From Rathayibacter sp. VKM Ac-2760 (lineage in GTDB: Bacteria > Actinomycetota > Actinomycetes > Actinomycetales > Microbacteriaceae), in contig NZ_CP047173.1 in NCBI RefSeq assembly GCF_009834185.1, positions 1,736,001-1,800,000 on the forward strand: 64,000 nucleotides of DNA. The letters run 5' to 3'. The translations under genes were made by a program, and so were the position numbers. Below are positions 17,205 to 26,243 of this stretch, piece after piece. Position 1 is the first letter of the stretch. Every line of letters starts with the position of its first letter. Under the pieces are notes generated by a model, which ran no database searches, had not been told where the DNA came from, and worked only from the letters and a program-made list of their open reading frames with translations.

Positions 17205-18833
17205 TCAGCCGAGCGCGTCCAGCCACACCTTGCGGGCGTCGAGCGCCTCCTGGGCCTGGGCGATCGCGGCGCGGTCGCCGCGGGCCTTGGCCTCGTCGAG
17301 CTCGTCCTGCAGCTTCTGGATCGCGGCGGTCAGCTGCGAGGCGAGCCCCTCGGAGCGGGCCTTGCGCTCCGGGTTGCTGCGGTTCCAGTGCTCCTCGTCG
17401 AGCTTGCGCACGTGCGCCTCGACCTTGCGGAGCCGGTCCTCGACGGTGCGCACCTGCTCGCGCGGGACGCGGCCGATGGCGTCCCAGCGCTCCTGGACGG
17501 AGAGCAGCACCCGCTTGGCCTTCTCGCGGTCCGGCTCCTGCAGGAGCGGCTCCGCCTCCTCGAGGAGGGCCAGCTTGAGGTCGAGGTTCTCGGTGTACTC
17601 GACGCTCTCCTGGGCGACGACCTCGGCCTTCGCGCCGTAGATCGCGTCGCCGGCGGCCTTGAAGCGCGCCCAGAGCGCGTCGTCGAACCGCTTGCCGGCC
17701 CGGCCGGCGACCCGCCAGCGCTCGAGCAGAGCCCGGTACTCCGGGATCGCCTCGGCACCGCGGGAGACGAGCGCCTCGGCCTGGTCGATCAGCGCCTGCT
17801 TGGCCTGCTTGGCCTCGCGGTGCGCCGAGTCGAGGTCGGCGAAGAACGCCTTGCGGTTCTGCTCGATCGTCGTGCGGGCTCCGCGGAAGCGGCGCCACAG
17901 CTCGTTCGCGTCGTTCTTGGGCAGGCGCGGTCCCTGCTGCTGGTGGCTCTGCCAGCGGGCGAAGAGGTCGTCGATCGCGGCGCTGGCCTGCTTCCACTGC
18001 GTCTTCGCCGGGTCGACGGCGGCGAGCGCCTCGGCCTCGGCGACGATCGCCTCGCGGTACGCCACGGCGTCCGCCAGGGCGGCCTTGGACTCGGCGGCCT
18101 GCTGCTCGGTGAGGTCCTCGACCGAGCCGCTCAGCGCGCTGACCCGGCTCTGCAGCGCGGCGAGGTCGCCGACGGCGTGCGCCTCGGAGATGGCGGCCGT
18201 GAGGGTCTGCACGCCTCGCGAGACGTCCGTCGCCGGGGCCCCGCGCTTGGCGCGCTGCTCGAGCAGGGAGACCTGCCCGGCGAGCTCGGTGTACTTGCGC
18301 TCGTAGTAGGCGAGCGCCTCCTCGGGAGACGCGTCGGGGTACTGGCCCACCTCGCGCTCCCCGTCGCCGATGCGGACGTAGACCGTGCCGTCGTCGGCGA
18401 CCCGACCCCACGGCTGCCGGCCGCTCGCGGACGGACCGGGAGTCGGTGCCGCAGGAGCCGCCGCCTCGACGGGGGCGGGTGCGTGCTCGGGAGTCGCCGG
18501 GGCCTCGGGGGCGGCCGTCTCGTCGGGCGTCGTCGTGTCGTCGGGCGTCACCGCGTCCACGGAGGCGCTCGCCTCGTCCGGAGTCGCGGCGTCGTCGGCG
18601 GCCGCCGCGTCGGGAAGCTCTCCTGCGGCCGCGGGAGCGTCCGTCTCGGCCGGGGCACCGGTGCCCTCGGGGGCGCCTTCGCTCTCGGGGACGGCCGTCG
18701 TCTCGGAGGACGGGCTGTCGTCGGGGGACACGGTGTCGGGGGTGGACGCCGTGTCGTGAATGGACGCCGTGTCGTGAATGGACGCCGTGTCGTGGGTGGA
18801 CACGGTGTCGATGTCGCCATCGGGAGTCAGCAT
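17205..18833 (-). CDS. DUF349 domain protein with long Ala/Pro/Asp-rich N-terminus
   Basis: A 542-residue cytoplasmic protein. The first ~135 residues are low complexity (Ala, Pro, Thr, Asp), including a tandem hexapeptide DTASIH encoded by the 18-bp repeat at 18726-18810. A short conserved block follows (WGRVADDGTVYVRIGDGER), then a long alpha-helical, coiled-coil part with repeated DUF349 units recognisable by W-x-x-A/L-G-R motifs (ARWQSHQQ, ELWRRFRGAR, ERWRVAGRAGKRFDDALWARFK, ERWDAIGRVPR, EEHWNRSNPE). Start ATG 18833 has GAAAGGCGG upstream. In this lineage such genes sit next to rel and a cyclophilin, as here. Function not established. Confidence 0.85.
   Translation of the reverse strand: MLTPDGDIDTVSTHDTASIHDTASIHDTASTPDTVSPDDSPSSETTAVPESEGAPEGTGAPAETDAPAAAGELPDAAAADDAATPDEASASVDAVTPDDTTTPDETAAPEAPATPEHAPAPVEAAAPAAPTPGPSASGRQPWGRVADDGTVYVRIGDGEREVGQYPDASPEEALAYYERKYTELAGQVSLLEQRAKRGAPATDVSRGVQTLTAAISEAHAVGDLAALQSRVSALSGSVEDLTEQQAAESKAALADAVAYREAIVAEAEALAAVDPAKTQWKQASAAIDDLFARWQSHQQQGPRLPKNDANELWRRFRGARTTIEQNRKAFFADLDSAHREAKQAKQALIDQAEALVSRGAEAIPEYRALLERWRVAGRAGKRFDDALWARFKAAGDAIYGAKAEVVAQESVEYTENLDLKLALLEEAEPLLQEPDREKAKRVLLSVQERWDAIGRVPREQVRTVEDRLRKVEAHVRKLDEEHWNRSNPERKARSEGLASQLTAAIQKLQDELDEAKARGDRAAIAQAQEALDARKVWLDALG
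18726..18810 (-). repeat. 18-bp in-frame tandem repeat
   Basis: About 4.7 copies of an 18-bp unit (plus-strand GGACGCCGTGTCGTGAAT and variants), starting at 18726, 18744, 18762, 18780 and 18798. The second and third units are identical. It encodes the hexapeptide repeats near the N-terminus of the DUF349 protein, so length changes stay in frame. Confidence 0.85.
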
Positions 18834-19012
18834 CGGATGCCGCCTTTCGCAGTCGTCCCGCACATCGGCCTGGGTGCGCGGCAGCCGGAGGCCGACGACC
18901 GCGCTCAGCCGCGAACGGGCAGTGACGACAAGCCTATTGCACTCCCCGCACCCGTTGCCGTGCTCGATTCCGCGGGTCGTCCACCGCGGAGGACGGCGGC
19001 CGGTCCCGACGG

Positions 19013-19807
19013 CTACTGGAGCGAGATCCCGCCGAGGGTGACCGGCTCGGCGGGGGCGCCGTCGCCGGAGCCGTCGGCCGTCCCCTTCGCGACGACATCG
19101 GTGATCAGCGCATCGAGCCCCGAGGTGACCTGGCCGACGACGGTGTAGCCGCCCGCGGCGTCCGCCGGCAGCTGGGTGTCCTGGTAGACGACGAAGAACT
19201 GGCTGCCCTGGCTGTAGCCGTTGCCGCCCTGGCGTGCCATCGCGATGGTGCCCGCGGGGTAGTCGCCGTCGGCCGGCGCGTTCTCCACGGGCCCGTAGCT
19301 GTAGCCGGGACCGCCGGTGCCGTCGCCGTTCGGGTCGCCGCACTGGAGCACGTAGAGGCCCTCGGTGGTGAGGCGGTGGCAGGAGACGCCGTCGTAGAAG
19401 CCGGACTGCGAGAGGGAGAGGAAGGAGGAGACCGCCTGCGGTGCGGCGGCGCCGGCCAGGGTGATCCCCAGCTCGTCGCCGTTGATCGACATCGTGCCGG
19501 TCCAGTCGCGGCCCTCGGCGATGTCGGCGGAGGGGACGTCGCCGGTGTTCTCGCCGGTCGCGGCGGGTGTCGGCGAGGGCGTCGCGCTCTCGGAGGACGT
19601 GGGCTCGGCGACCGGAGTGCCGGGGCCACCGGAGAAGTAGAGGAGCTGGGCGACGACGGCGAGGGCGATGACGACGACGCCGGCGACGGCGGCGATCACG
19701 TTGTCGCGGACCCGGCGCTTCGCCCGGGTGCGGTGCAGGCTCTGCCGCGCCTGGTAGGCCCGCAGCCGGGTGCGCGCCTCGCGATCGTTCGTCCTGCCCT
19801 GGGCCAC
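19013..19807 (-). CDS. Membrane-anchored cyclophilin-type peptidyl-prolyl isomerase
   Basis: A 264-residue protein: basic N-terminus ([14 protein letters not shown]), one membrane helix ([20 protein letters not shown], about 37-56), a Ser/Thr/Pro linker, then a cyclophilin domain. Domain motifs: [30 protein letters not shown] and [10 protein letters not shown]. The domain is therefore outside the membrane and probably helps fold exported proteins. The start is GTG 19807, with GGAGG 5 nt upstream; a longer frame to 19921 has no ribosome site. The active-site block has CHRL where FHR is usual, so catalysis should not be assumed. Confidence 0.9.
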   Translation of the reverse strand: MAQGRTNDREARTRLRAYQARQSLHRTRAKRRVRDNVIAAVAGVVVIALAVVAQLLYFSGGPGTPVAEPTSSESATPSPTPAATGENTGDVPSADIAEGRDWTGTMSINGDELGITLAGAAAPQAVSSFLSLSQSGFYDGVSCHRLTTEGLYVLQCGDPNGDGTGGPGYSYGPVENAPADGDYPAGTIAMARQGGNGYSQGSQFFVVYQDTQLPADAAGGYTVVGQVTSGLDALITDVVAKGTADGSGDGAPAEPVTLGGISLQ

Positions 19808-19974
19808 GTGTTCCTCCGCCGTCCTCGCCTCGCGCCTGCGTCCGGCGCGGCCCGCGCGAGCGCGGAGCGCGTCGAGCCTACGAGAATCGCCGGGCGGCCG
19901 GGGCGCACCGCTCCGCCGCACGTCGGGTCCGCGGCGGCCGCTCGGCCGGACGGCCGACTGTCGGAGGCCGTCGT

Positions 19975-19980
19975 TACGCT
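19975..19980 (+). promoter_or_regulatory. Probable leaderless promoter of rarA
   Basis: TACGCT followed by 6 nt (GGGGCG) and the ATG at 19987. The spacing is that of a leaderless transcript. Confidence 0.45.
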
Positions 19981-19986
19981 GGGGCG

Positions 19987-21423
19987 ATGACGATGCAGCA
20001 GGCCGGACTCCGCTCCGGAGCGACCCCGCTCGCCGTCCGCATGCGCCCCCGCAGCCTCGAGGAGGTCGCCGGCCAGCGGCACCTGCTCACTCCCGGCTCG
20101 CCGCTCGTCGCCCTCGCGGCCGACACCACGGGCGAGCGCGGCGCGGTCTCGGTCATCCTCTGGGGCCCGCCGGGCACCGGCAAGACGACGCTCGCGCAGG
20201 CCGTCGCGCACTCGAGCGGCCGCCGCTTCGTCGAGCTCTCGGCCGTCACGGCCGGCGTCAAGGACGTGCGGCAGGTGATGGAGGAGGCGCTGTCCACCCG
20301 TGACCTCTACGGCACCTCCACCGTCCTCTTCCTCGATGAGATCCATCGCTTCACCAAGGCGCAGCAGGACGCGCTGCTCCCCGGCGTGGAGAACGGCTGG
20401 GTCATCCTCATCGCGGCGACGACCGAGAACCCGTCCTTCTCGGTGATCGCCCCGCTGCTCTCGCGCTCCCTCCTGCTGACGCTGAACACCCTCGACGACG
20501 ACGACCTCGGCGTGCTGGTCGACCGGGCGCTGCACGACGAGCGCGGCCTGCGCGACTCGGTGCGGCTCGATCCGGAGGCCCGGGCGAGCATCGTCCGCCT
20601 CGCCTCGGGCGATGCCCGGCGGGCGCTGACGGCGCTCGAGGCGGCCGCCACCTCGGCCCGGTCCGAGGCGCGCGAGGCCGAGCGCGTCGCGCGGGCGTCC
20701 GCCGGCGAGGGATCGGACGAGGACGACGACGAGGACGACGAGGACGATCCGGCCGAGTCCGCCGCGCCGGTGGAGCCGGAGCTCCCGCTGATCACCGTCG
20801 AGGTGGTCGCCCGCGCCGTCGACCGGGCGCTGCTGCGCTACGACCGCAACGGCGACGAGCACTACGACGTCATCAGCGCCTTCATCAAGTCGATCCGCGG
20901 GTCGGACGTCGACGCGGCGCTGCACTACCTGGCCCGCATGATCGAGGCGGGGGAGGACCCGCGGTTCATCGCGCGCCGGATCATCGTCTCGGCCTCGGAG
21001 GACATCGGCATGGCGGATCCGCAGGCGCTCGTCGTCGCGATCGCGGCGGCCGACGCCGTGCAGTTCATCGGCATGCCGGAGGGGCGGATCCCGCTCGCCC
21101 AGGCCGTCGTCCACCTCGCCACCGCCCCGAAGTCGAACGCCTCGTACTCGGCGATCGACAGGGCGATCGCCGACGTCCGCGCCGGCAAGGCGGGCCGGGT
21201 GCCGCCGCACCTGCGCGACGCGCACTACCCGGGCGCCAAGCGTCTCGGCCACGGCAAGGGCTACCGCTATCCGCACGACGTCGAACTCGGCGTGCTCGAG
21301 CAGCAGTACCTGCCGGACGAGCTGCGCGGCGCGCGCTACTACGCGCCGACCGAGCACGGCAACGAGCGCGACGTCTCGGCCCGGCTGGCGAAGCTGCTGC
21401 GCATCATCCGCGGTCGCGGCTGA
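19987..21423 (+). CDS. rarA: Replication-associated recombination protein RarA (MgsA/WRNIP1 family)
   Basis: AAA+ ATPase acting at stalled replication forks. 478 residues: Walker [10 protein letters not shown] at 60-68, Walker [11 protein letters not shown] at about 115-124, sensor TTENPSFSV, then the C-terminal tetramerisation domain ending in the typical [19 protein letters not shown] and YLPDEL segments. An acidic stretch of about 15 Asp/Glu residues (around 241-256, with [11 protein letters not shown]) interrupts the region after the AAA lid and is longer than I expect for the family. ATG 19987 or ATG 19993 may start it; the -10 spacing favours the first. Confidence 0.93.
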   Translation: MTMQQAGLRSGATPLAVRMRPRSLEEVAGQRHLLTPGSPLVALAADTTGERGAVSVILWGPPGTGKTTLAQAVAHSSGRRFVELSAVTAGVKDVRQVMEEALSTRDLYGTSTVLFLDEIHRFTKAQQDALLPGVENGWVILIAATTENPSFSVIAPLLSRSLLLTLNTLDDDDLGVLVDRALHDERGLRDSVRLDPEARASIVRLASGDARRALTALEAAATSARSEAREAERVARASAGEGSDEDDDEDDEDDPAESAAPVEPELPLITVEVVARAVDRALLRYDRNGDEHYDVISAFIKSIRGSDVDAALHYLARMIEAGEDPRFIARRIIVSASEDIGMADPQALVVAIAAADAVQFIGMPEGRIPLAQAVVHLATAPKSNASYSAIDRAIADVRAGKAGRVPPHLRDAHYPGAKRLGHGKGYRYPHDVELGVLEQQYLPDELRGARYYAPTEHGNERDVSARLAKLLRIIRGRG

Positions 21424-21473
21424 CGCTCCGTGCGCGGCGCGGGCCGATGCGTGACGAGGGCCGCAGACCCTGG

Positions 21474-21479
21474 TAGTCT
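21474..21479 (+). promoter_or_regulatory. Probable -10 box of rpsD
   Basis: TAGTCT in CCTGGTAGTCTTGC. It would give a leader of about 180 nt before rpsD. The rest of this 239-bp gap (21424-21662) shows nothing I can name apart from the GGAAGGA ribosome site of rpsD. Confidence 0.45.
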
Positions 21480-21662
21480 TGCGAGGTTGCCCGCCGCTCT
21501 GTAGCCGAGTGGAGCAGCGCATCCCTCTGAATCGCGCAGTCCGCCACCGCGGTCACCCTGCCACCCGCACCCGCGGGAGGACACGACCACGGCGCCCGCC
21601 CTCCTCCCGGAGCCGGCGGACGAGGACTGCGACCGAACCTCTCAGACCCTGGAAGGACCACA

Positions 21663-22292
21663 GTGTCGACCACCTCACGTACCCGCTCGAAGACGCGCCT
21701 CTCGCGCGCCCTCGGCATCCCCCTGACCCCGAAGGCCGCCCGCTACCTCGAGAAGCGTCCCTACGCTCCCGGTGAGCACGGCCGCTCGAAGCGCAAGGCC
21801 GACTCCGACTACGCGGTCCGCCTGCGAGAGAAGCAGCGTCTGCGCGCCCAGTACGGCATCCGCGAGAAGCAGCTCCGCATCGCCTTCCAGGAGGCGCGCC
21901 GCACCCAGGGCCTGACCGGTGAGAACCTGGTCGAGCTCCTCGAGATGCGCCTCGACGCCCTCGTCCTGCGCTCGGGCTTCGCCCGCACCACGGCGCAGGC
22001 CCGCCAGTTCGTCACGCACCGCCACATCATGGTGGACGGCCAGACGGTCGACCGCCCCTCGTTCCGCGTGAAGCCGGGCCAGGTCATCCACGTCAAGACC
22101 CGCTCCGAGGGCACCGAGCCCTTCCAGGTCGCGGCCGCCGGCGGTCACGTCGACGTCCTCCCCAAGACCCCGGGCTACCTCGAGGTCGAGATCGACAAGC
22201 TCCAGGCGACGCTGCTGCGCCGCCCGAAGCGCGCCGAGGTCCCCGTGACCTGCGAAGTGCAGTTCGTCGTCGAGTACTACGCGGCCCGCTAG
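21663..22292 (+). CDS. rpsD: 30S ribosomal protein S4
   Basis: Primary 16S rRNA-binding protein of the small subunit, 209 residues. GTG 21663 has GGAAGGA upstream and gives the short basic N-terminus typical of the zinc-free form (no CxxC). Conserved RNA-binding parts are present: LTPKAARYLEKRPYAPGEHG, the S4 domain around RLDALVLRSGFARTTAQARQ and HRHIMVDGQTV. It stands alone here, away from rpsM-rpsK-rpoA, as in many Microbacteriaceae, and is closed by a strong terminator. Confidence 0.97.
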   Translation: MSTTSRTRSKTRLSRALGIPLTPKAARYLEKRPYAPGEHGRSKRKADSDYAVRLREKQRLRAQYGIREKQLRIAFQEARRTQGLTGENLVELLEMRLDALVLRSGFARTTAQARQFVTHRHIMVDGQTVDRPSFRVKPGQVIHVKTRSEGTEPFQVAAAGGHVDVLPKTPGYLEVEIDKLQATLLRRPKRAEVPVTCEVQFVVEYYAAR

Positions 22293-22309
22293 CCAGCGCA
22301 CCCCCGTCG

Positions 22310-22337
22310 AAAGGCCCCGGCTCCTGCCGGGGCCTTT
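22310..22337 (+). terminator. Intrinsic terminator of rpsD
   Basis: AAAGGCCCCGGC, TCCT loop, GCCGGGGCCTTT: a perfect 12-bp stem that starts with A and ends with T residues, 17 bp after the rpsD stop. The best terminator in the window. Confidence 0.92.
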
Positions 22338-22384
22338 CCTCGTTCCCGGGGCGCCTCCGTCCGCCGGCGTGCCGGGCGAGTCCT

Positions 22385-22692
22385 CGCGTGTCGGAGGGCT
22401 GGCGGTGTGAGCTCCGGCTCGTGGTTCGTGCTTCGGCTCGCTGGATTCGCGCGTTCCGGCGTGCCGGAGGTGTTTTCGCGTGCCGGAGATCTGCGGGTGG
22501 GATCTTCGGCTCGTGGTTCGTGCTTCGGCTCGGTGGATTCGCGTGTTCTGGCGTGCCGGAGGCGTTTCTGCGTGCCGAAGGTGTGCGGGTGGGATCTTCG
22601 GCTCGTGGTTCGTGCTTCGGCTCGTTGAATCTGGGTCTTCTGGCGTGCCGGAGGTGTTTCCGCGTGCCGGAGGTGTCTCGGCGAGGGTGCGA
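22385..22692. repeat. 92-bp tandem repeat, array 1
   Basis: Between the rpsD terminator and the next gene. The anchor GCCGGAG (or close variants) recurs at 22390, 22482, 22574 and 22666, and CGGCTCGTGGTTCGTGCTTC at 22415, 22507 and 22599: spacing is exactly 92 bp each time. Units are about 85-90% alike by eye. Each has CGGCTCG blocks followed by GTGCCGG blocks, which can pair imperfectly. 92 is not a multiple of 3, so the array is not a coding repeat. The same family forms array 2 at 33551-34217. This and the promoter below account for the 502-bp gap 22293-22794. Confidence 0.88.
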
Positions 22693-22750
22693 CGCGCGCC
22701 GCGGGTCGTCCGCCGCCCCGGCCTGCGCGGACCGCCTCGCGCGCCGTCGG

Positions 22751-22756
22751 TAGGCT
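22751..22756 (+). promoter_or_regulatory. Probable -10 box for the DUF948 gene
   Basis: TAGGCT in CGTCGGTAGGCTGGGG, 38 bp before the GTG start. Confidence 0.45.
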
Positions 22757-22794
22757 GGGGTGCCGCATCCGGGCGGCGCCGAACGGAGGTCACC

Positions 22795-23220
22795 GTGTCC
22801 GGTGGAGACATCGCAGGGCTCATCGCGGCGGGAGTGTTCGCGATCCTCGTGGCGGTCGCCGCCGTCCCGCTCTGGAAGCTCGGGCGGGTCTTCGACAGTA
22901 CGAGCGAGGCGATCAAGCAGGCCAGTGACGGCCTGACCCCGATCCTCGACGAGTCCGCCTCGACCCTGCGCGAGGCGAACCACCAGCTCGCCCGCGTCGA
23001 CACGATCACGAAGGACGTGGCCGAGGTCACCGGCAACGTGAACGCCCTCGTCGCCCTGACCGCCGCGACCGTCGGCGGCCCGCTGATCAAGCTGGCCGGC
23101 TTCACCGCCGGCGTGCGCGCGGTCCTCGTCGCCGGTCGCACCGCCGACAAGGCCGGCTCCGCGGTCGGGCGCGGCGTCGCGCGCCGCTCTCGGCGCACCC
23201 GCAGGTCGTCCTCGAAGTAG
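22795..23220 (+). CDS. DUF948 family membrane protein
   Basis: A 141-residue protein with one N-terminal membrane helix (IAGLIAAGVFAILVAVAAVPLW, about 6-27), an amphipathic helical part rich in Ser/Thr/Glu (STLREANHQLARVDTI, typical of DUF948), a second hydrophobic patch near ALVALTAATVGGPLI and a strongly basic tail ([13 protein letters not shown]). GTG 22795 has GGAGGT 4 nt upstream. In Gram-positives DUF948 genes sit near cell-envelope or translation genes; here it lies between rpsD and alaS, a common actinobacterial order. Function unknown. Confidence 0.85.
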   Translation: MSGGDIAGLIAAGVFAILVAVAAVPLWKLGRVFDSTSEAIKQASDGLTPILDESASTLREANHQLARVDTITKDVAEVTGNVNALVALTAATVGGPLIKLAGFTAGVRAVLVAGRTADKAGSAVGRGVARRSRRTRRSSSK

Positions 23221-23236
23221 CCCCGCCCCGGCGCCC

Positions 23237-23242
23237 TACAAT
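23237..23242 (+). promoter_or_regulatory. Possible -10 box before the small alaS-upstream gene
   Basis: TACAAT, 63 bp before the GTG at 23306. A GGGGGTCGCGCCCCC hairpin follows it in the leader. Confidence 0.45.
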
Positions 23243-23305
23243 CGAGGGGGTCGCGCCCCCGGGCCGGCCGACGTGTGGAGGCAACGCTGTGTGGAAGGAA
23301 TCGCC

Positions 23306-23497
23306 GTGAAGAACATCGTGCTGATCGTCATCGGGATCGGTCTCGGCTTCGCCGTGGCGCACCAGGTGTCCCGCACCGCCGCGGGCGCCCGGATGTTCGA
23401 GGACATCAACCGCACGGCGAAGGAGCTGGGCGACGCGGTCTCCGAGGGCTACCACCAGCGCGAGGCCGAGCTCAAGGCCGCCATCGGCGAGGGCTGA
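23306..23497 (+). CDS. Small membrane protein between rpsD and alaS
   Basis: 63 residues: one N-terminal helix (NIVLIVIGIGLGFAVAHQV, about 3-21) and a charged helical tail (ELGDAVSEGYHQREAELKAA). GTG 23306 has GGAAGGA upstream. A small protein of this shape often stands between the DUF948 gene and alaS in Microbacteriaceae. No function known to me. The next gene, alaS, follows after 88 bp. Confidence 0.75.
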   Translation: MKNIVLIVIGIGLGFAVAHQVSRTAAGARMFEDINRTAKELGDAVSEGYHQREAELKAAIGEG

Positions 23498-23585
23498 TGC
23501 CGCCCCGCACCCCGACAGACCGCCCGCCCCGACGGGCACGCCCGACTCCCGCGTCGACCCGCTCGACCGAACCGTGATGGAACCC

Positions 23586-26243
23586 ATGCAGACCGCTGAC
23601 ATCCGCAACCGCTGGCTCGACTTCTTCGGGAGCCGCGGTCACACCGTGGTCCCCTCCGCCTCCCTCGTGAGCGAGGACCCGAGCCTCCTCTTCACCGTCG
23701 CCGGCATGGTGCCCTTCGTGCCCTACCTCACCGGGGTCGTCCCCGCGCCGTACTCGCGCGCGACGAGCGTGCAGAAGTGCATCCGCACGAACGACATCGA
23801 GGAGGTCGGCAAGACCCCCCGGCACGGCACGTTCTTCCAGATGAACGGCAACTTCTCCTTCGGCGACTACTTCAAGGAGGGGGCGATCGGCTACGCCTGG
23901 GAGCTCCTCACCGGCAGCGAGAGCGACGGCAAGCTCGGCTTCGACGAGAAGGACCTCTGGGTCACGGTCTACAAGGACGACGACGAGGCCATCGCGCTGT
24001 GGAAGAAGATCGCCGGCCTGCCCGACGAGCGGATCCAGCGCCTGGACAAGGACACCAACTACTGGTCCACCGGGCAGCCCGGCCCCGCCGGTCCCTGCTC
24101 CGAGATCTTCTTCGACCGCGGCCCCGCCTACGGCATCGACGGCGGCCCGGCCACCGACGACGACCGCTACGTCGAGATCTGGAACCTGGTCTTCATGCAG
24201 TACCTGCGCGGGCAGGGCACCAGCAAGGTCGACTTCGACATCCTCGGCGAGCTGCCGAGCAAGAACATCGACACCGGCATGGGCCTCGAGCGCGTCGCGT
24301 TCCTCAAGCAGGGCGTCGAGAACATGTACGAGATCGACCAGGTGCGCCCGGTCCTCGACCGCGCCGCGGAGCTCTCCGGCCGCCGCTACGGCGCCGTGCA
24401 CGAGGACGACGTGCGGATGCGCGTCATCGCCGATCACGTGCGCTCCTCGCTGATGCTGCTCTCCGACGGCGTCACGCCGTCCAACGAGGGCCGCGGCTAC
24501 ATCCTGCGCCGCCTGATGCGCCGCACGGTGCGCGCGATGCGCCTGCTCGGTGTCGACACCGCGACGTTCCCCGAGCTGTTCACCGCCTCCCGCGACGCGA
24601 TGGCCTCGGCCTACCCGGAGGTCTCGACCGAGTTCGAGCGTCTCTCCACCAGCGCCTACGGCGAGGAGGAGGCGTTCCTGCGCACCCTCGAGGCCGGGAC
24701 CGAGATCCTCGACCTCGCGGTGCTGAAGACGAAGAAGGCGGAGGCGGCCGTGCTGCCGGGCGACACCGCCTTCCTCCTGCACGACACGTTCGGCTTCCCG
24801 ATCGACCTCACCCTCGAGATCGCCGAGGAGTCGGGCCTCAGCGTCGACCGCGACGCGTTCGACTCCCTGATGACCGCCCAGCGCACCCGGGCGAAGGCCG
24901 ACGCGAAGTCGAAGAAGAACGCCCTGGCCGACCTCTCGGTCTACGCCGACTTCCGCGCCAAGGGCGAGACGCTCTTCACCGGCTACGACGTGCTCGACAC
25001 CGAGTCCCGGATCCTCGGCCTCATCGTCGGCGGTCACGCGGTGCAGAAGGCGGTCGCCGGCGACATCGCCGAGGTCATCCTCGAGGCCACCTCGCTGTAC
25101 GCCGAGTCGGGCGGCCAGGAGGCGGATGCCGGCCGCATCGTCGGCACCGGCTTCGACCTCGAGGTCCTCGACGTGCAGAAGCCGGTCAAGGGCCTGATCA
25201 GCCACAAGGTCCAGGTCGCCAGCGGCGAGGTCGGGGTCGGCGACGCCGCCACCTCCGTCGTCGACCGCGACTGGCGCCGCGGCGCGCGCCAGGCGCACTC
25301 CGGCACGCACCTCATCCACGCGGCGCTGCGCCAGGTCCTCGGCCCGCAGGCGCACCAGTCCGGCTCCTTCAACAAGGCCGGCTACCTGCGCCTCGACTTC
25401 TCCTGGAACCAGGCGCTCTCGCTCGAGACCCGCAGCGAGATCGAGGACATCGCCAACGGCGCGATCCGCGACAACCTCGAGGTCGTCACCCGCGAGCTCC
25501 CGCTCGACGAGGCCAAGGCGCTCGGCGCGATGGCGCTCTTCGGCGAGAAGTACGGCGAGGTCGTCCGCGTCGTCGACATCGGCGGCCCCTGGTCGCGCGA
25601 GCTGTGCGCCGGCACCCACGTCGGCACCTCGGCCGAGGTCGGGCTGATCAGCCTGATCAGCGAGTCGTCGGTCGGCTCGACCAACCGCCGCGTCGAGTCG
25701 CTCGTCGGCCGCGAGGCGCTGAGCGACCTGGTCGCCGAGCGCGCGCTGGTCTCGACGATCTCGTCGTCGCTGAAGACCCCGCGCGAGCAACTGCCGGACC
25801 GCATCGCCGAGCTCGTCGCGAGCTTGAAGGCCGCCGAGAAGCGGATCGCCGGCTTCGAGGCGCGCGCCCTCGCCGAGCGCGTCCCCGCCATCGCCGCCAC
25901 GAAGCGCTCGATCAACGGCGTCACGATCGTCGCCGAGAACGTCGGCACGGCCGGCTCCGGCGACGAGCTGCGCTCGCTCGTGATCTCTGTGCGCGAGCGA
26001 CTCGGCCAGGAGGCGGCGGTCGTCGCCCTCGCGGCCGACGTCGCCGGCAAGCCCGCCGTCATCGTCGCCACCACTCCCGCCGCCCGCGAGCTCGGCCGGA
26101 AGGCGGGCGTGCTCGCCCGCCGCGCCGCCGGCGTGCTCGGCGGCGGCGGTGGCGGCAAGGACGACCTCGCCCAGGGCGGCGGCTCGGACGTGACCGCCAT
26201 CGGCGCCGCGCTCGAGGCCGTCGTCGAGGAGGCGACGCGCTAG
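23586..26243 (+). CDS. alaS: Alanyl-tRNA synthetase
   Basis: Charges tRNA-Ala. 885 residues from ATG 23586 (MQTADIRNRWLDFF), the usual start; GTG 23574 and ATG 23577 are in frame just upstream and cannot be excluded. Order: class II catalytic domain (HTVVPSASLVS, RTNDIEEVGKT), tRNA-recognition helices (EGRGYILRRLMRR), editing domain with zinc-binding SGTHLIHAAL and CAGTHVGT, then the C-terminal C-Ala domain with a Gly-rich GGGGGGKDDLAQGGGSD end. ruvX begins immediately after the stop. Confidence 0.97.
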   Translation: MQTADIRNRWLDFFGSRGHTVVPSASLVSEDPSLLFTVAGMVPFVPYLTGVVPAPYSRATSVQKCIRTNDIEEVGKTPRHGTFFQMNGNFSFGDYFKEGAIGYAWELLTGSESDGKLGFDEKDLWVTVYKDDDEAIALWKKIAGLPDERIQRLDKDTNYWSTGQPGPAGPCSEIFFDRGPAYGIDGGPATDDDRYVEIWNLVFMQYLRGQGTSKVDFDILGELPSKNIDTGMGLERVAFLKQGVENMYEIDQVRPVLDRAAELSGRRYGAVHEDDVRMRVIADHVRSSLMLLSDGVTPSNEGRGYILRRLMRRTVRAMRLLGVDTATFPELFTASRDAMASAYPEVSTEFERLSTSAYGEEEAFLRTLEAGTEILDLAVLKTKKAEAAVLPGDTAFLLHDTFGFPIDLTLEIAEESGLSVDRDAFDSLMTAQRTRAKADAKSKKNALADLSVYADFRAKGETLFTGYDVLDTESRILGLIVGGHAVQKAVAGDIAEVILEATSLYAESGGQEADAGRIVGTGFDLEVLDVQKPVKGLISHKVQVASGEVGVGDAATSVVDRDWRRGARQAHSGTHLIHAALRQVLGPQAHQSGSFNKAGYLRLDFSWNQALSLETRSEIEDIANGAIRDNLEVVTRELPLDEAKALGAMALFGEKYGEVVRVVDIGGPWSRELCAGTHVGTSAEVGLISLISESSVGSTNRRVESLVGREALSDLVAERALVSTISSSLKTPREQLPDRIAELVASLKAAEKRIAGFEARALAERVPAIAATKRSINGVTIVAENVGTAGSGDELRSLVISVRERLGQEAAVVALAADVAGKPAVIVATTPAARELGRKAGVLARRAAGVLGGGGGGKDDLAQGGGSDVTAIGAALEAVVEEATR

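Noticed and set aside
21494..21545. tRNA-like stretch before rpsD (a GCTC...GAGC pair resembling a D-arm and a CTCTGAA loop)
   Set aside because: The anticodon stem does not pair around that loop, there is no TTCGA-type T-loop and no 7-bp acceptor stem. It does not fold as a tRNA.
22385..22692. CRISPR array
   Set aside because: Units are contiguous and diverged along their whole length, with no constant short repeat and variable spacers, and no cas genes nearby. The same holds for 33551-34217 and 1991-2153.
23498..23585. T-box leader of alaS
   Set aside because: The 88-bp gap is too short and lacks the T-box sequence and specifier stem.
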